DNA of 64,000 nucleotides, from the NCBI GenBank assembly GCA_026724425.1, contig JAIUCV010000001.1, positions 1,002,001 through 1,066,000 on the forward strand, written 5' to 3'. Of this stretch, positions 1 through 13,174 are shown piece by piece (position 1 is the first letter of the stretch; each line of letters opens with the position of its first letter). Both the position numbers and the translations under genes were made by a program. This stretch comes from Erythrophleum ivorense. Taxonomy: Eukaryota; Streptophyta; Magnoliopsida; Fabales; Fabaceae. The notes beneath the pieces are model-generated. The model saw only the letters and a program-made list of their open reading frames with translations, did no database searches and was not told the origin of the DNA.

Positions 1-1190
1 AATTTGTCTCATGGAGTCCAAAAACTTATAGTTTACCACAAGTTACCTGATAGAATCCAATAGAGTTTCACATTAAACTCACATTCATTTCAATAATGGA
101 GAAAATTTACAAATAAGACAACTTTGATCAGATCAGATAATGGAAGATGAGAGGTCTGGATATATCCCAACCACTTGTTGTGATACATAGAAGTAATATG
201 TTGCCATACATCAATTGTTTACTAGCATAATTGATACATTGTCCCCTGTTCAACTACCACTAAGAAATATTGGATGCTTTTTCTAGATTTTAGGAAAAAA
301 TAATTGTTCTCGGCACAGAGAATCAAAGCCAGACACAATCAACTCATCTCAACTTAAAGTAGTAATTTCATTTGCATAGAAAAGGGTTAAATCAAATTGA
401 GGAATAAACTATCTAATTGAAGCAATAATTTCATTTCAGAATCTTGAGCTTCTCTAAACAGCCTTCCAGGTAAAGATGCTGCAAGTACTGTGAAGGGTTA
501 GTTATTGATTACACTTTGTTTTTATGAAGATAATGCTTCCACTTTATCATGGGGTGATTAGTACATTACTGTGAAGAAAACTTGCAGATTTGTAGAACTG
601 AAGGGAAGCAATAAATAACAGTTTTACCTTCACAGTTTCAGAATGTAATTTCTATAGGACTTGGTAAATTTTGATCCACTCAGTCTAGTTGCCACAACCA
701 TCTTATAGTCTTTTTTTTTTTTGTTTGGGGGGAGGGGGTTATGCAATGTGCTGCATTGCTAACTCTTACTGTCATCATTATATTCAATTTAGCATTTGGA
801 ATTCTTCACCTGTGTAGAATTTTACTCATATTAGAGGATCTCTCTGGTTTTCTTCTTGAATTTGTAGGGTACTTATTCATGATCAGGACTTAATACTTGT
901 TTTCCAAACCCTTTGCATGGTTTAAGATGAAATAAGGCAGTTAGGATAGTTTCAAAAATTAAGATAACACTGACTTGAAAATTTAGTTCGCATGCATGTA
1001 CTCAAGCATACCAATCACCTGGATGGAAGCTAAAACCTATAATATTTAGAAGTGGCAGATTCGAATGGTAATTGGCCATGAATATGAGTGGCACATACTT
1101 GTTGCAAAGAATTAGAATTCCATCAAATTTGCACTCAAAAATTAAATGGAGTCATCACAGGTTTCAAGGAGGGATGCTGTTACTAACCTT
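1..1190. other. non-coding stretch at the left edge
   Basis: No convincing coding region is visible. The stretch is AT-rich with short polypyrimidine runs, including a T-run followed by a G-rich patch near 709-738. It could be intronic sequence of a gene whose body lies left of the window, because the next segment looks like a minus-strand leader exon, but no coding exon with recognisable protein similarity could be placed. Confidence 0.3.
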
Positions 1191-1191
1191 C

Positions 1192-1467
1192 AAGGAGCGC
1201 CGACGAAGAGGTGCAGTGAAATTGGCTTATGATATATTGGGTTGCAACTTGAAAGGAAGAAGATGAAAATATGCAGTAACAGTGGCAATTGGATCAACGA
1301 AGAAGATAAAGGTAAGTGGGGAATTGAGATCTTGCTTCAGAGCATATGGGGCTTCATCTGATGCGTTGCGTATCGAGGCTTCACTTGGTTTTAAACGGAG
1401 GGCTGCGATAGCTCGGAAATGGACGGACAAGATGCGGCATTAAATCACAAGCGAAACAACGTCGTTT
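1192..1467 (-). other. possible leader exon and promoter edge of a minus-strand gene
   Basis: This segment is clearly richer in G+C than its surroundings. Read on the minus strand it ends with a good donor, AAG|GTTAGTAAC, near 1190. At 1454-1467 it carries the near-palindrome AAACAACGTCGTTT, a type of ACGT-cored element often found just upstream of plant genes. The downstream gene would lie outside the window. A competing reading uses a good plus-strand donor (AAAG|GTAAGTGGGG, near 1311). The short open frames here look like no known family, so the call rests on composition and splice sites only. Confidence 0.25.
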
Positions 1468-4400
1468 GGGCTCTGGGCATGCGGTACCTAGATGGACTCT
1501 GGGTAGAGGATCCTGTCCCCTCCTACAATGTGTCCCCAACCCATTTTTGTGAATAGGATGACGTGGCATTGGTGAAATTAAATTAAATGCCACATCACAT
1601 TTGTATTCACAACATCCACACTTTTTTGTTATTAATTTAAACCGAGTTAGATGTCACTAATTTAACAATTTTACTTGAAATACTGACTTAAAAAATTACA
1701 AAGTTGTATCCATTTATCTAAAAATTAATTGTCAAATTTATTAAATATAAAGTAGTGGAATTATATCAATGATTGGATATCTTTAAGATTATAATTTTAG
1801 AAAATTCAAATTTATTATTTTAGAGCATCTTTGGTTGATGCAAGTGAAGAAAAATTGTAATTTAGATATGAATCTAATTCAAAAAAAAAAATCAAATTAA
1901 AGAGAACCAATGAAAAGAAAAGAAAATACTAGTGTCATGGAATGTTATCTTATGTAGGCCGAGTGAGCACCGTATCTGAGTTAATTAGTATCATGTGAGT
2001 AAAAAATGTCGAATCTAGAAATTCATTAGCTTTTTACATTATTTTATGGACAGCGACCAAATAGAAGAATAACATTAAGAGTATTTTTCAATAATTAATT
2101 CTTTTTTCAAACAAATCTGTTGGAAAGTTAATTTAAAATTTTACTTATTTGGCAGTGATGAAATTTTGTGTGTGTTAATTATACTTAAAAAAAATTACAC
2201 ATATAATCAAATTTATTATCTCCTATATATATATATATATATATATGCACGCGCTTGTGTTTTGAAGATCAATGTATAATATAATTTTTAAATATGAGAA
2301 ATTATGAAGATCTAATTATATGTTTAATATTATCATCAATTTTTATTATAATAAATTGAAGTATAATGGAAGTAGTAATTACTTGTAGTTGAAACAATAA
2401 AATATGATATTGATGTAGTTATGGAAAATCCAAGAACAGGCACGAAGGGGGAGGTCATTGTGGATCACAATGAGTTTCAAAAGGTGGAAGGTTCGTAATG
2501 TTTATGTGAACCGTACAATCAAAACAAAATTAGTGTTTCCATTCATCATTCACTGAACTGTCACAATCCCGTTGCGCTCAGCTACTCTTCGTAGCGCGTA
2601 CTATCTTCAAGTCTTTTACCGCTTCAAGCAATCTCAAGGACTTTACTTTGGGTACGATTTTTTTTTTTTTTATCAATGACAATAACTTTTTATTTAATAT
2701 GCATGTTGACATTTTTTTAAAGTAGAATTAACCGATTAAGCCACATGTGATGTTATGTTGACAGTTTTTTAAAGTAGAATTAACGATGTTAAGGTTAACG
2801 ACGATATTGAATTGTTTTTGAAAATTTAAAAATTATATTAAATCAACATAAATTTATGGAACTAAAATGAAACATGAGTGAAACTTAAGAATTAAGATAC
2901 TAAAAACAAACTTTCGCTGATAAAAATAATTATTTAATAGATAAAAAGTATAAAATATCACAATATTTCCTATTATAGCACAAAAAATATAACGGATTTT
3001 TCCCTTTTTGTGGCCCTATTGTTAACCAAAAATTATTTATGTACAAAGAAATGTCAAAAATTAAAATATTTGGCTTAGAGATAGTTTCTTATGTCTTTGG
3101 TATAATGTTTCATAATTTAAATATAATAAGTGCATAATTTTTTAAAATAAAATTGTTTAATTGAAAAATCATACACTTCTTCATAAAAGAATCATATATT
3201 TGTCAAATTATTATTTAAAAATCATATACATAATATATTTTGATTAAAAAAATTTAATAACAAAAATATTTAAGAAAAACAGTATATAAATTTTTTCTAA
3301 ACTAATAACAAAACTTGCCGACGGTAGACAGTGTTATTATATCTGAAATGTTTTTCTTTAAGATTTTTTTTTTTTAAATGTGTTCGGACTAAATCCTCTT
3401 TTTAAAACGGGTGCTCATTTTTAGATCGATTTAGTATATTTAGGATGCACTTTACTCAAAATCATCAAGAGCTATGTTAATAAAACATATTATCATTTTT
3501 CCCTCAGAAAAGAAAAAGAAAAAAATTATTTTGAAAGGGGTCTCTAGATATATGAGTTACTTGGTGGGTCATTTTCGCCGGGGAAACCAAAAAGATGCCC
3601 CGTTAGTCATCAATAATCTTTTCAGAATCGGAAATTGGAAAAGTTGTTTGGGAAATATAGGAGCAAAAGGAATCTTTGCCTATACAAAAAAAGCTTCTTA
3701 AGGTAAATGTTAGAGTGTTGTCTTTTTCGTATTTCTATTTGCCAAAAGTAAAACGTGTTACTCGATTCCATATCTGGACGTTGCAGGCAGCATTAACGAT
3801 ATGCCAATTATTGGGGGTCACAAGACTTACTGATACTTTCTTCAACTTAAGCAATGTTACCGAAACTTTAGAGAAAAAAAAAACTTGTTTTGGAGCTCGA
3901 TTATTAGGTCCTCCTATTCATTCATGTTCGTGATGAATCTTTGAATAATAATTGGAAGCTCTAGTAATTTTTACTTTTATGTTTCTGTAAATTTTTTTTT
4001 TCTATACCTCATACACAAAAAAATGAATGGAACTTTTTTTTTTTTTTTTTTACTTTTTAGGAAAATGAGAAGTCCATTCAAATGCAAATTTCAGCTGATA
4101 AGAATAATAGCATTACTCATAGTAATAATATAAGAAAAAGTAGAATATCTTGTTATTGTAAATAAAAAAATATATATACATAATTTCATAAATTAAAACT
4201 TAATTATAATTTTGATATAAGAATTTTGAAATGTAACACTATTTTTTAAAATTGTTACGAAAAGTAAAAGGGTTACATATTAATTAAAATTAAATCCTCA
4301 AAAAAATGGTAGTTTGAAAAAAATGAAGGTAAAAAGCGTGCAAGGAGAAATTAGAAAAATGATTGAGACATAAAGTATTATTTATGAAAATCTTTTGACT

Positions 4401-4721
4401 TTTTTGGGAAATAGTTTTAATTAATACGCAAAGTTTTTGCTTTTTATATTAGGGGTAAAATAATAGTGCATTTTCAGTTTTGCATATTAAAACTGTGACT
4501 AAATTATAGTTTGGCGTTATTTGTAATTTTTCATTATAGATACAAACTGTTTTCTTTTATTGTTGAATTTTCTTAAGAATTGTACAAAATATTTTTTTAT
4601 TATTATTATGTTGGAGATGATTTAATAGTGAAAAACACGAGAAATTGAATTCTATATAGCAAAATCCTAAGTTTCAATTACCGTTCACACTATTGTAACT
4701 TTTCAAATATAAATGAAATTA

Positions 4722-4723
<2 letters not shown>

Positions 4724-4774
<51 letters not shown>
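4724..4774. repeat. compound (GT)n-(GA)n microsatellite
   Basis: About 32 bases of GT repeat pass directly into about 19 bases of GA repeat, in AT-rich spacer with no gene nearby. Confidence 0.95.
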
Positions 4775-5289
4775 TTAATTACATGGTAAAATTATATAAT
4801 TTTTCTATTTATTATAAACTATACTAAAAAATCTTTTGAAGTGAAAGTCTCTAGAAATAATATTAATATCTTTTAATAAAAAGTATATATTTTAAATCTT
4901 ATTTTAATACTATTATTTATGTTGAAAAACATAAATTTTATTTACTCTAAATTTAAAAATAACCACTTTATGTTAGTCAAATATATATTCCATATTTATT
5001 ATATTATATAAGTAATAAATGTAAGGATATTTTAATTAAGATAAATATAATTACTACTTATTTTTTATTACAAAAAATAATATAGCTATTTTATTTTTTT
5101 AAAAAATTATTCTATAATTAAAAATGTATTATATGAACATTTCTAAAAGAAATAATTTACCCATTAGTCAAAAAGTAGTTTCATGTGGGAAGTCAAAAAT
5201 TACAAAAAAGAATATGACTAAGAAATCTACAAATTAAAGAAACATTAATTTTATTATTTAATGTCATTGTGGGAAAAGGTGTTGGACAT

Positions 5290-5311
5290 AATATATATAT
5301 ATATATATATA

Positions 5312-5348
<37 letters not shown>
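5290..5348. repeat. compound (AT)n-(CT)n microsatellite
   Basis: An AT repeat of about 24 bases continues into a CT repeat of about 35 bases, in spacer. Confidence 0.95.
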
Positions 5349-5349
<1 letters not shown>

Positions 5350-5395
5350 AAAATATTATAGGTAGTCTATAGTTAATAAGATGCATTTTTTTTTA

Positions 5396-5660
5396 AGAAG
5401 TCCCTCCCTTTGTTTTGGGCCTCATGCCGACAGGGGCTCACCCACTATTTATAATTAATAAGGATGGGCCTATGCACCTCTATATATATATTATATTTAA
5501 AAAATATTGTAAATAAATTATAGTAGATCTGATTTTTTTTATTTGCATTTTATTTCCTTTGTTTTATTTAAAAGTCCCTCTCTTTTTTTCTTTTGGCCCT
5601 GTGCTCACAGGGGCCCGCCCTCTATTTATAATTAATAAGGATGGGCTTATATGCTCAGTT
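5396..5660. repeat. pair of short direct repeats
   Basis: Segments at about 5396-5470 and 5570-5660 share the order: AAGTCCCTC, a T-rich stretch, a GGCC-containing word, ACAGGGGC, then ATTTATAATTAATAAGGATG and GGGC. The spacing is about 175 bp. They are diverged copies of one unit of roughly 70-90 bp, perhaps parts of a larger unrecognised repeat. Confidence 0.7.
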
Positions 5661-6865
5661 ATACAAAAACTCATACTAATTTGAAAAAAATTAAAAAAAT
5701 AAACACAAATATACACAACTGTACGTGGAGATCCAATGATTATATTTATCACGAACATAACTTCTTCGAAGTTCTATACACACACACACACAAGAGATAA
5801 TATAGGCTGACAATCCTAATCATTGATAATTTAACAAAAAAGATTATATATTATATAAAACTTATAATAATAAAATATATAGGTGGACAAGGAGAAGATG
5901 TGTTATCGTAATGAATAGAGCATGCTCTTCAATATGCCATTTGAGCTATGTTTTTTGGTCCATTGCAATATTAAATGAAATATATTATTTTAATATTTAT
6001 AAATAGAAATATTAAATATACATGTAGTAAACAATGTTGTATTTATAATCTTCGATAGTTGTTATCAAATATAAATGTGTACGCTGAAAATAAATATTCA
6101 ACTTATTTCAAATTGTCCTATGCTTTCCAGAGTATAAAAGTGATAAAATTTCTTTTAGTTTGAGGTATTTTGTGTATAAATTCATAAAACTATATTTTGA
6201 TTTTTCTTTCATCGCATACATTAAATTTATATGGCTATCCAATTCTATTATATTGCTCTGCTATTACGGTAATGTTGTTATTTTTACATTAGCTGTTTCC
6301 TTAAGAACAAAAGTAACTAACTTTAATTATAATTTGTAATCTATTTTGTTGAATATAATTATCTTATATTTTCAAGAATACAATATTTCTTAATTATGAT
6401 ATAATAATTACTAAATATTACTAAATATAAAATAATATTGTGTCTATTTTAATGGATTTGTTAATATAACCATTTTTATTAATTATACAAAAATTAAGTT
6501 AATTTTTTTAAGAAATATTAATTATTAAATAAGCTAATATTTTAAGTAATTATTAAATAAAATAAAATAAAATATTATATTATTTATAATTAATTATTTT
6601 ATAATGGAAAACACAATATTAATATCCTCACTGTTATCTTACTTTACGTCTACTTAATTTTGTTGAATACAAGGTGGTGATGGGCCATTTATCATTATTA
6701 ATTTTATGATTGACAGAGGATATATCTGGGAAAAAAAATCTCAATTGAAGGAAGACTTGTAGAAACTTGAGGGGAGAGCTACTTTCAGTTTTCTCATTTA
6801 GTTATAATTCACTTTCTCATTTTAAATTTATTTATTTATTTATTTTTATATCTTAAATTCATTTA

Positions 6866-7402
6866 TGATATGTTTAGTATGTGAGAATGATTTTTATTGG
6901 AATTAGAAAGATAATAGGAATCAAAATGGAGTGGAAAATAATCATGTAATCCTAATTACATTTGGTATAGAATAAAAATGATGATAATGTCATTCTTTTA
7001 GTAGGGTAAAAACAATTTAGAAATAGACCCCAAAAAATGATAAAAAGACCATAATACCCTTAATAATTTTTTTTAAATATTAACTGTTATTTGTAGTAAG
7101 ATAAAATTCTAATATTTTATATATGAAGTTAATGTCAACTATCTGTCTAGCCATAAAATATTAAATAATATTGAGATTGATTTTTTTGTTTTCCTGAAGA
7201 AATTGAGCATTGTGAATTTCTACATGATTTTCAGAATCTTCTTTAATTTCCTCGTATATGTGTGGGAATGACATTCCCACATTTCATGGAAATTTCAACA
7301 TTTTGGATAAAAAACTTTTTAAGCTACCAAACATGCTCAAATATGAGAATCTATTTTGAATTTCCATTCCCTTATCTTAATTTCATGCTATCAAACATAA
7401 CC
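6866..7402. mobile_element. Tourist-like MITE (PIF/Harbinger type), 537 bp
   Basis: The two ends form imperfect terminal inverted repeats. The left end reads TGATATGTTTAGTATGTGAG and the reverse complement of the right end reads GGTTATGTTTGATAGCATGA. Both ends are flanked by TTA on the plus strand (6863-6865 and 7403-7405), the 3-bp target duplication expected for PIF/Harbinger elements. It has no coding capacity. The end motif (TATGTTTGGT-like) is related to that of the two MITEs at 47574 and 56783. The terminal repeats are only moderately matched, so the exact left end is less sure. Confidence 0.6.
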
Positions 7403-8221
7403 TTAGTTAACTTCCAATATCTCATCAACAGAAATATTACTATAACATACTTGCATTGAATTTAGGTTTAAACAACATCTCTCTCCCTATGAATTTATAT
7501 AATCAAAAGACATGCATATCAAATTTTTAAACTACCCAAGACTTCAAATTTGGGATGAATGATTCTTTCCCTTGAATGACTTTAAATATGGGGAATGCAT
7601 ATATGGTTATTTTTAGATCTTGAATTGAAAGTGAACTGAATATTTTGATACTTAATAAATACGATGATTCTTTGAGGAGTACTGTCAACATTTATTGTAT
7701 ATAATGAAATATTCAATAATTTATCTCAAGCTATTATTTCTACGATCTTTTTACACACATTTAGGTTCCATGAATTACTTTGTTTTTTGTTAATATAATC
7801 TTGCTACTCTCATTAAATTTAATCCTCAAACTACAAGCATCACTATCACGTCGTTATAATTAACACAAAGCTGGTGTATTGAAGTTTTAGAAGGTTAGAA
7901 TTATTCTGTAAGTAGCTCCACTTATTACATAACAAAAATTTTTTAATTGAAAGAGTTTTCATTTTGTGTGTATATATTTTGATAAATTATATTACTAATT
8001 TCTTCCCTTGCAAGATGGAGGGGAGATTTAAAAAACACGCATGGGCCCACATAATTTTTTTAAAAAAATTTGTGTAAACAGTAACTATACGGATACATAT
8101 TGTTTATGTACGGACACATACTATGCATGTATAGGTATTAACAGTCCTGACATGAGCTCGAGGAAGCCGTCACTGTTCATAAGCCGAAATTGCATTATTC
8201 TTAAGCCGTGGCTCGCATGGG

Positions 8222-8222
<1 letters not shown>

Positions 8223-8251
<29 letters not shown>
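8223..8251. repeat. (TA)n microsatellite
   Basis: An uninterrupted TA repeat of about 29 bases in non-coding DNA. Confidence 0.9.
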
Positions 8252-8254
<3 letters not shown>

Positions 8255-9479
8255 ATATATTGATGATTACTCATGCCTTCAAATATTATGGGCCAAGATT
8301 CCTTAATGCGCCTCCGATATAGTGGGGTTGAAACATTTTTTTTTATTTTAATATATATTTTTTAAAAAGTACTCACTGCACAGTACGTTATATTACGTAA
8401 GAAGTGATCTATTCTCATGCATTATTCGGGTCACGTGCTAGTTAAAGGTGACATAAGAGTATTGAAGACACATTAAAGATAAAACGAAAATGAAAAAGGA
8501 AGAAAAAAATGCAATACATCGCTGCATTTTATAAATATCAATAATTGTTTGAGCTTCATTCAACAGAGAAACAAAGAAAGGAATCCACCTTTTGTTTGTT
8601 TGTTTATCTTTATTTTTTAAGTTGGGCTTCTTTTTCATCGCCTAGCGTTCTAGTAAAATTAATAGGCCTAAGTAGCATCTTTGATTTGCTGAATAAGACG
8701 TGGAAGTGGACAATACTTTGGAATTTTTAGTATAGCCTTAGTTATTTACAAATTTCAAATTTTAATTTAATAAAGCCTCTTAAAATATATATGATGAATA
8801 ATTAAATCCGGATTTATAACTACACGTATACTAAACTTACTTAAAAAAACTTTTTTATAATTAAGTTTTCTTTTATCCATTTCAATAATCATCAATAATA
8901 TAAATGATAAAGACCCAGCCCACTTAAGTTTCATTTTAGAAAAAAAAAATATACCAAATAATATAATAATTTAAATTAAAATCCAAAAAAGTGGGTTCTG
9001 AAATATGCTTTGTTTATGTATAATGTTTTTGGCCAACTAGTTTAGATATATTATTGCTGCAGCGGGATCATGATTCCAATGACTTATAAGGATTTATTTG
9101 ATTGGATAATATAAAGAGATATAAGGAATAAAAAGTATATAAGTAAGATATAATATTACTTTTGTATTTGTATTTTTATTGATTTAGTGATTAAAATAAT
9201 AAAATAATAATTATATAAATATAATAATATTATTTAAATTTTATAAAAAAATATATATTCGTGATATAGTAAATTAAACGGAGCGCAAGTTTCCAAATTT
9301 CTGGGGCTTACGTCTTGTGTTGCCTCCTACACAGGGAGGCCCAAGGCGTCTTCTTCATTTTATTTTTTTTATTTTTGTAAACGTTTTCTGTTATATAATG
9401 TGCCCGTTATCCAGTAGAAAATTTATTTTTGTTAATATAATATTTTGATCCTAAAAATAAAATAAAATGTTGCCGTCTA

Positions 9480-9610
9480 ATGGAGTTGCTGACACGACGT
9501 CGTTATCAGGGGCGTTATAGGAGCAGCTCTCAGTCCCTGGACAACCGTGTGGTTCTGCCACCTGGTGGCTCCGCGCTGACGCTGGGTCTGTGCCACTACG
9601 CACAAAAATA
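9480..9610. promoter_or_regulatory. GC-rich island with a GACGTC palindrome upstream of the RING gene
   Basis: A sharp local rise in G+C within AT-rich DNA contains the 10-bp palindrome ACGACGTCGT (9494-9503). Its core GACGTC is a C-box type site bound by plant bZIP (TGA-type) factors. It lies about 1 kb upstream of the likely leader exon of the RING gene, so a distal promoter role is possible. The link is inferred from position only. Confidence 0.35.
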
Positions 9611-10499
9611 AAAGTTCAACATTTAACTCGATCATAATTGGCCCAAAAAAAAAAAAGTTACTCGATTGTTAAAATGAACAAAAATTCTAAAATAAAATAA
9701 TACACTTTTAATTATTTCTTCCTTCTTTTTAATAAAATTAAATAAAAAATTATTGTCTTAAACTCTATCATATTTCTTGTAACACATTCTAATTTGTTTA
9801 AAAATTATAAATGTTAAAGTTTGCGGTGATATTTTATTAAAAACTTTAGGAAAGAATTGAAGAAAATTCTTAAATTCTAATTAGTGAGTGGTAGCTGAGA
9901 AATATTTTTTTTTAATTTTTAAAATTAAAATAAGTTTTTGTAAATGGCTTAAAATCAAAAGTACTATTTATATTTTTCACTAATAAAGAACTAATTTATT
10001 TTGAATTATTTTTAAAAATATTATATCAATACAAAAATAGAGAAATGATTGATGGAGAGCATGAGCTTTCGCATCGTCGATATGCTTGGCAATTCTTGCG
10101 TACTCATTGGTTACATCGTGGATGCAATGTTACTATTGCGCAGATTATTAAATATAAAAATAAAAAGAATAAAAATGTAAACATAATAAAATAATTATAT
10201 TTAATATAATATAAAAATAAATAAAATATTATTTTATTTATATATTTAATAAAATAAAATAAAATAAAAATAATTCTTATATCCCTTACTTAAAAATAAT
10301 ATTAAAATAAAAATAAAAATAACAAGACATAATAAATTTTGTATTAAGTATAATAATTATTCTTATTTCACATACTATGAAGTAAAAATAATTTTATAAA
10401 AATTTTATAAAATATATATTAAACAAAATTTTTTCCTATTTTTATTTTACTTCTTTTTGATAAAGTGGTATAAAATTTGAAGTTGAAAATGGAAAAAAG

Positions 10500-10691
10500 G
10501 ATCAGAGTAAAAACCGAACCCGTACAAAGACTAAGAAAGGCGCATCAGCGATCGTTAGACCCGAACAGGCGATGCAAGAAAGCTGGAGTGCCGCACACAA
10601 CGAAGCTTGCACCTTTGACTGTACGCAAGAGAGAGAGAGCTCAACCCTCCATTGTACTCTCTAATACTTGAACCTTGGGCCCCAGCAATCG
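10500..10691 (+). other. likely 5' leader exon of the RING protein gene
   Basis: This purine-rich, GC-richer segment ends in a GA run and then a donor, AATCG|GTATGATC, with GT at 10692-10693. An acceptor TAG at 12364-12366 directly precedes the RING start codon, so a leader intron of about 1.7 kb fits. An optional middle leader exon may lie at about 11842-12000 (acceptor CTAAACAG, donor CATT|GTGAGT). The transcription start is not defined. A 64-codon open frame here has no recognisable product and is probably only untranslated leader. Confidence 0.5.
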
Positions 10692-12367
10692 GTATGATCT
10701 TCTCCCCTGCTTAATCTTCTATTATTTATCCGACTTTTTTCCGGTTTCATTCTTTAATCCTCAGGATCGAGTTGGATTTAGATGACTAACAGACTGGAAA
10801 TTTTCTTTTTCCGGATTTCAATTGATTTCCTATGATTTTTTCTTTTTTTTTAATACTTAGAAATCTTATAAATACATTTTTTAATTTGGATAATATCAGA
10901 TGGCCGAATTCTTAGATGTTTTGGTTGTTGAAGAAGCTAATTTTGACAAAATATGGCAAATATGTAGACCTTAAAATAAACTTATACTAGGAAACATTCC
11001 TCCTGCACCTGATCATCTGAGATTTCTGTACCTTTTTTAGTCAAATTCTTTATCAGATATCATGTTGTTGGCGACTGATATGAGTATAGCTATAATCCAG
11101 CATCTATCTATATGGATTTATGTAATGGCTTGCTTTGAAGATTATTGGTCGTTTGATCCTGTGGGTTTACTAAGATGAGCTAGAATGTTGTTCGGGTGCT
11201 GAAATATGCTAGTCTTCTATCACTAAGTTTTTCTGCCACTATATCTTTATAGTTACGATAGTTGAGTCAGATCATACACAAGTGGCTATTCATGAAGCAA
11301 AGTATTCAATTTTTTTCACTCTTAAGTGCATTGTGCTGTCTTTAATCATATACTACAATCAACCTCGTGTTATTTTGTGCATGCTTCATAATCAAACGAC
11401 TAGAATTGAAGGTGAGTCAGTGAATACCTCCACCCATAGCCATTACTTTTGTTTTTATTATCAATTTCTAAACACTAGGATATTCTTGATTTCTTGCTTG
11501 TTTTACCAAACAGTAGAAAGCAAATACTTCCCAGGGAACAACTTTTGCAATGCTATTGTACATATCCTTTAGTGCTGCAGTGTATGATATAATGTTAGTT
11601 AAATTTCCCTTATCCTCTGACCTCAAAATGATCGTCTTAATGGCAAAACTAAAACAGAATTTGAGAATGCAATACAGGCTTTCTGACATGGATATTCTAT
11701 GAGGTTGGTATAGTGGTTATAAGCAGTATTTGATAAGATGCTAGAAACTTTCTATAATTGTTGGTGGAATTTTAAATACATATCTGTTGATTCTGAATGC
11801 TTTGTTCATTATGGCTGATTTTTTGCTTCTTGCCTAAACAGAAAAGTAAATGTGAACGAGACTGTCAAGTACGCGTAGGAGACATTACCTTCAAATGCAC
11901 GACAAGATTATGACATTCTGATTGATCTTAACTCTTTAATCCCAAAGAAAAGATAAATAAAAGTGTTTTGATACTGACAGAGTAGCACACGTAGATCATT
12001 GTGAGTAGTTTGTTTGTAACAATTCTGCTGTAGTTATTGCATTCAATGCATGTAGTATATAAGGTTGACAATATGGCTTGTCCCCTTGCTCTAAAGAAAA
12101 TCAGTATTTTCTTAAAGAAAGTGTGTCAAATGCATGTATGCGATTAACATGATTGCATATGATAATGGCCTCACAGGAATGATGCTTATAGCAATTTTAC
12201 TTGTTGCATTACCATCTGAAGCTGCTGACACTTTTTGATTTTTGGTTTGACCTTATTATGCCTCTGCCCCTAATGAAAATGTTGCATACTTGAAGCTTTG
12301 GGTCAAATGATAATCACATTCATGTCCAAATGATGCTTTTTGCTTGGTTATGTTATTGTGATGTAGA

Positions 12368-13174
12368 ATGTGGAATTTTGCATCAAGTTGCATTGCTGGA
12401 AGCGTGAGGCTGAAGAATGATTATTTAAAGCCAACTCACTCTGCTTCAGAATGCTCTGATGATGAGACATCTTCTATTGTGGGCAGAGAGGAAGGACTGG
12501 AATGCCCAATATGTTGGGAATCTTTCAACATTGTTGAAAATGTGCCCTATGTCTTATGGTGCGGCCACACCCTTTGCAAAAATTGCATCCTGGGACTGCA
12601 ATGGGCTGTTGTGAAAGTTCCAACGCTGCCTATTCAGCTTCCACTTTTTATCTCCTGCCCCTGGTGCAACCTCTTATCTTTCCGTTTGGTTCATAATGGA
12701 ACTGTCAAATTCCCTCGCAAGAACTACTTTCTTCTTTGGATGGTTGAGAGCATAAATGGTGATAGGGTGAAGACACAACCAACTTTTTGTGGGGATCATC
12801 AACCACTCTGGCCAATCAAAGACAATTTAACTATGGGAAGCCAAGTAAGCCATGGCAACCTTCGGAGGGGACAATATGTTCCCCATCCAGAGCCATCGGT
12901 TTCCAATCAATACCATGGTTATGCTGGTAATTACCTCAGGATGGAAAGACTGCATAGTTCTCTTCAGAAGTCACTGGTTTTTCTTGTCCACTTGACAGCT
13001 AAGTTCCCACTTATCCTCATATTTCTTCTCATTGTCTTATATGCAATTCCAGCAAGTGCTGCCGTTTTGGCTTTGTATATACTTGTCACCATTCTGTTTG
13101 CTTTCCCATCATTTCTCATCTTGTATTTTGCATATCCTAGTTTGGATTGGCTTGTCAGGGAAATTATCACTTGA
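12368..13174 (+). CDS. RING-HC E3 ubiquitin ligase-like membrane protein, 268 aa
   Basis: This single coding exon encodes a plant RING/U-box superfamily protein. The RING is of C3HC4 type: Cys46/Cys49 (CPIC), Cys65, His67, Cys70 and Cys73 (CGHTLCKNC), and Cys97/Cys100 (CPWC). A second conserved block follows (FPRKNYFLLWMVESINGDR, about 115-133). The C-terminal third is hydrophobic: two adjacent membrane segments at about 213-254 are split by a short turn rich in Pro, Ala and Ser. By family knowledge such proteins bind an E2 enzyme and direct ubiquitin transfer from a membrane; the target is unknown. The start codon follows the splice acceptor by one base and the first residues (MWNFASSCIAG) resemble the conserved start of close relatives. 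The long gap between the Zn ligand pairs 70/73 and 97/100 is typical of this subgroup. Function is assigned from the fold only. Confidence 0.88.
   Translation: MWNFASSCIAGSVRLKNDYLKPTHSASECSDDETSSIVGREEGLECPICWESFNIVENVPYVLWCGHTLCKNCILGLQWAVVKVPTLPIQLPLFISCPWCNLLSFRLVHNGTVKFPRKNYFLLWMVESINGDRVKTQPTFCGDHQPLWPIKDNLTMGSQVSHGNLRRGQYVPHPEPSVSNQYHGYAGNYLRMERLHSSLQKSLVFLVHLTAKFPLILIFLLIVLYAIPASAAVLALYILVTILFAFPSFLILYFAYPSLDWLVREIIT

Larger units (their letters stand above)
1600..9400. other. AT-rich intergenic spacer
   Basis: No gene is supported across this spacer. It contains an (AT)n run near 2225-2247, (GT)n-(GA)n at 4724-4774, (AT)n-(CT)n at 5290-5348 and (TA)n at 8223-8251. It also holds a pair of short direct repeats (5396-5470 and 5570-5660) and a Tourist-like MITE (6866-7402). 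A GC-richer island at 2430-2660 could be a promoter or leader fragment. A second one at 3540-3930 is partly open on the plus strand, but its translation matches no family I recognise. Confidence 0.6.

Noticed and set aside
1072..1593. Short open frames on both strands near the left edge
   Set aside because: They overlap in different frames, show no protein-family similarity and are better explained as leader or promoter sequence.
8041..8322. 93-codon plus-strand frame
   Set aside because: It runs through a (TA)n microsatellite that encodes alternating Tyr-Ile, has no family similarity and no gene context.
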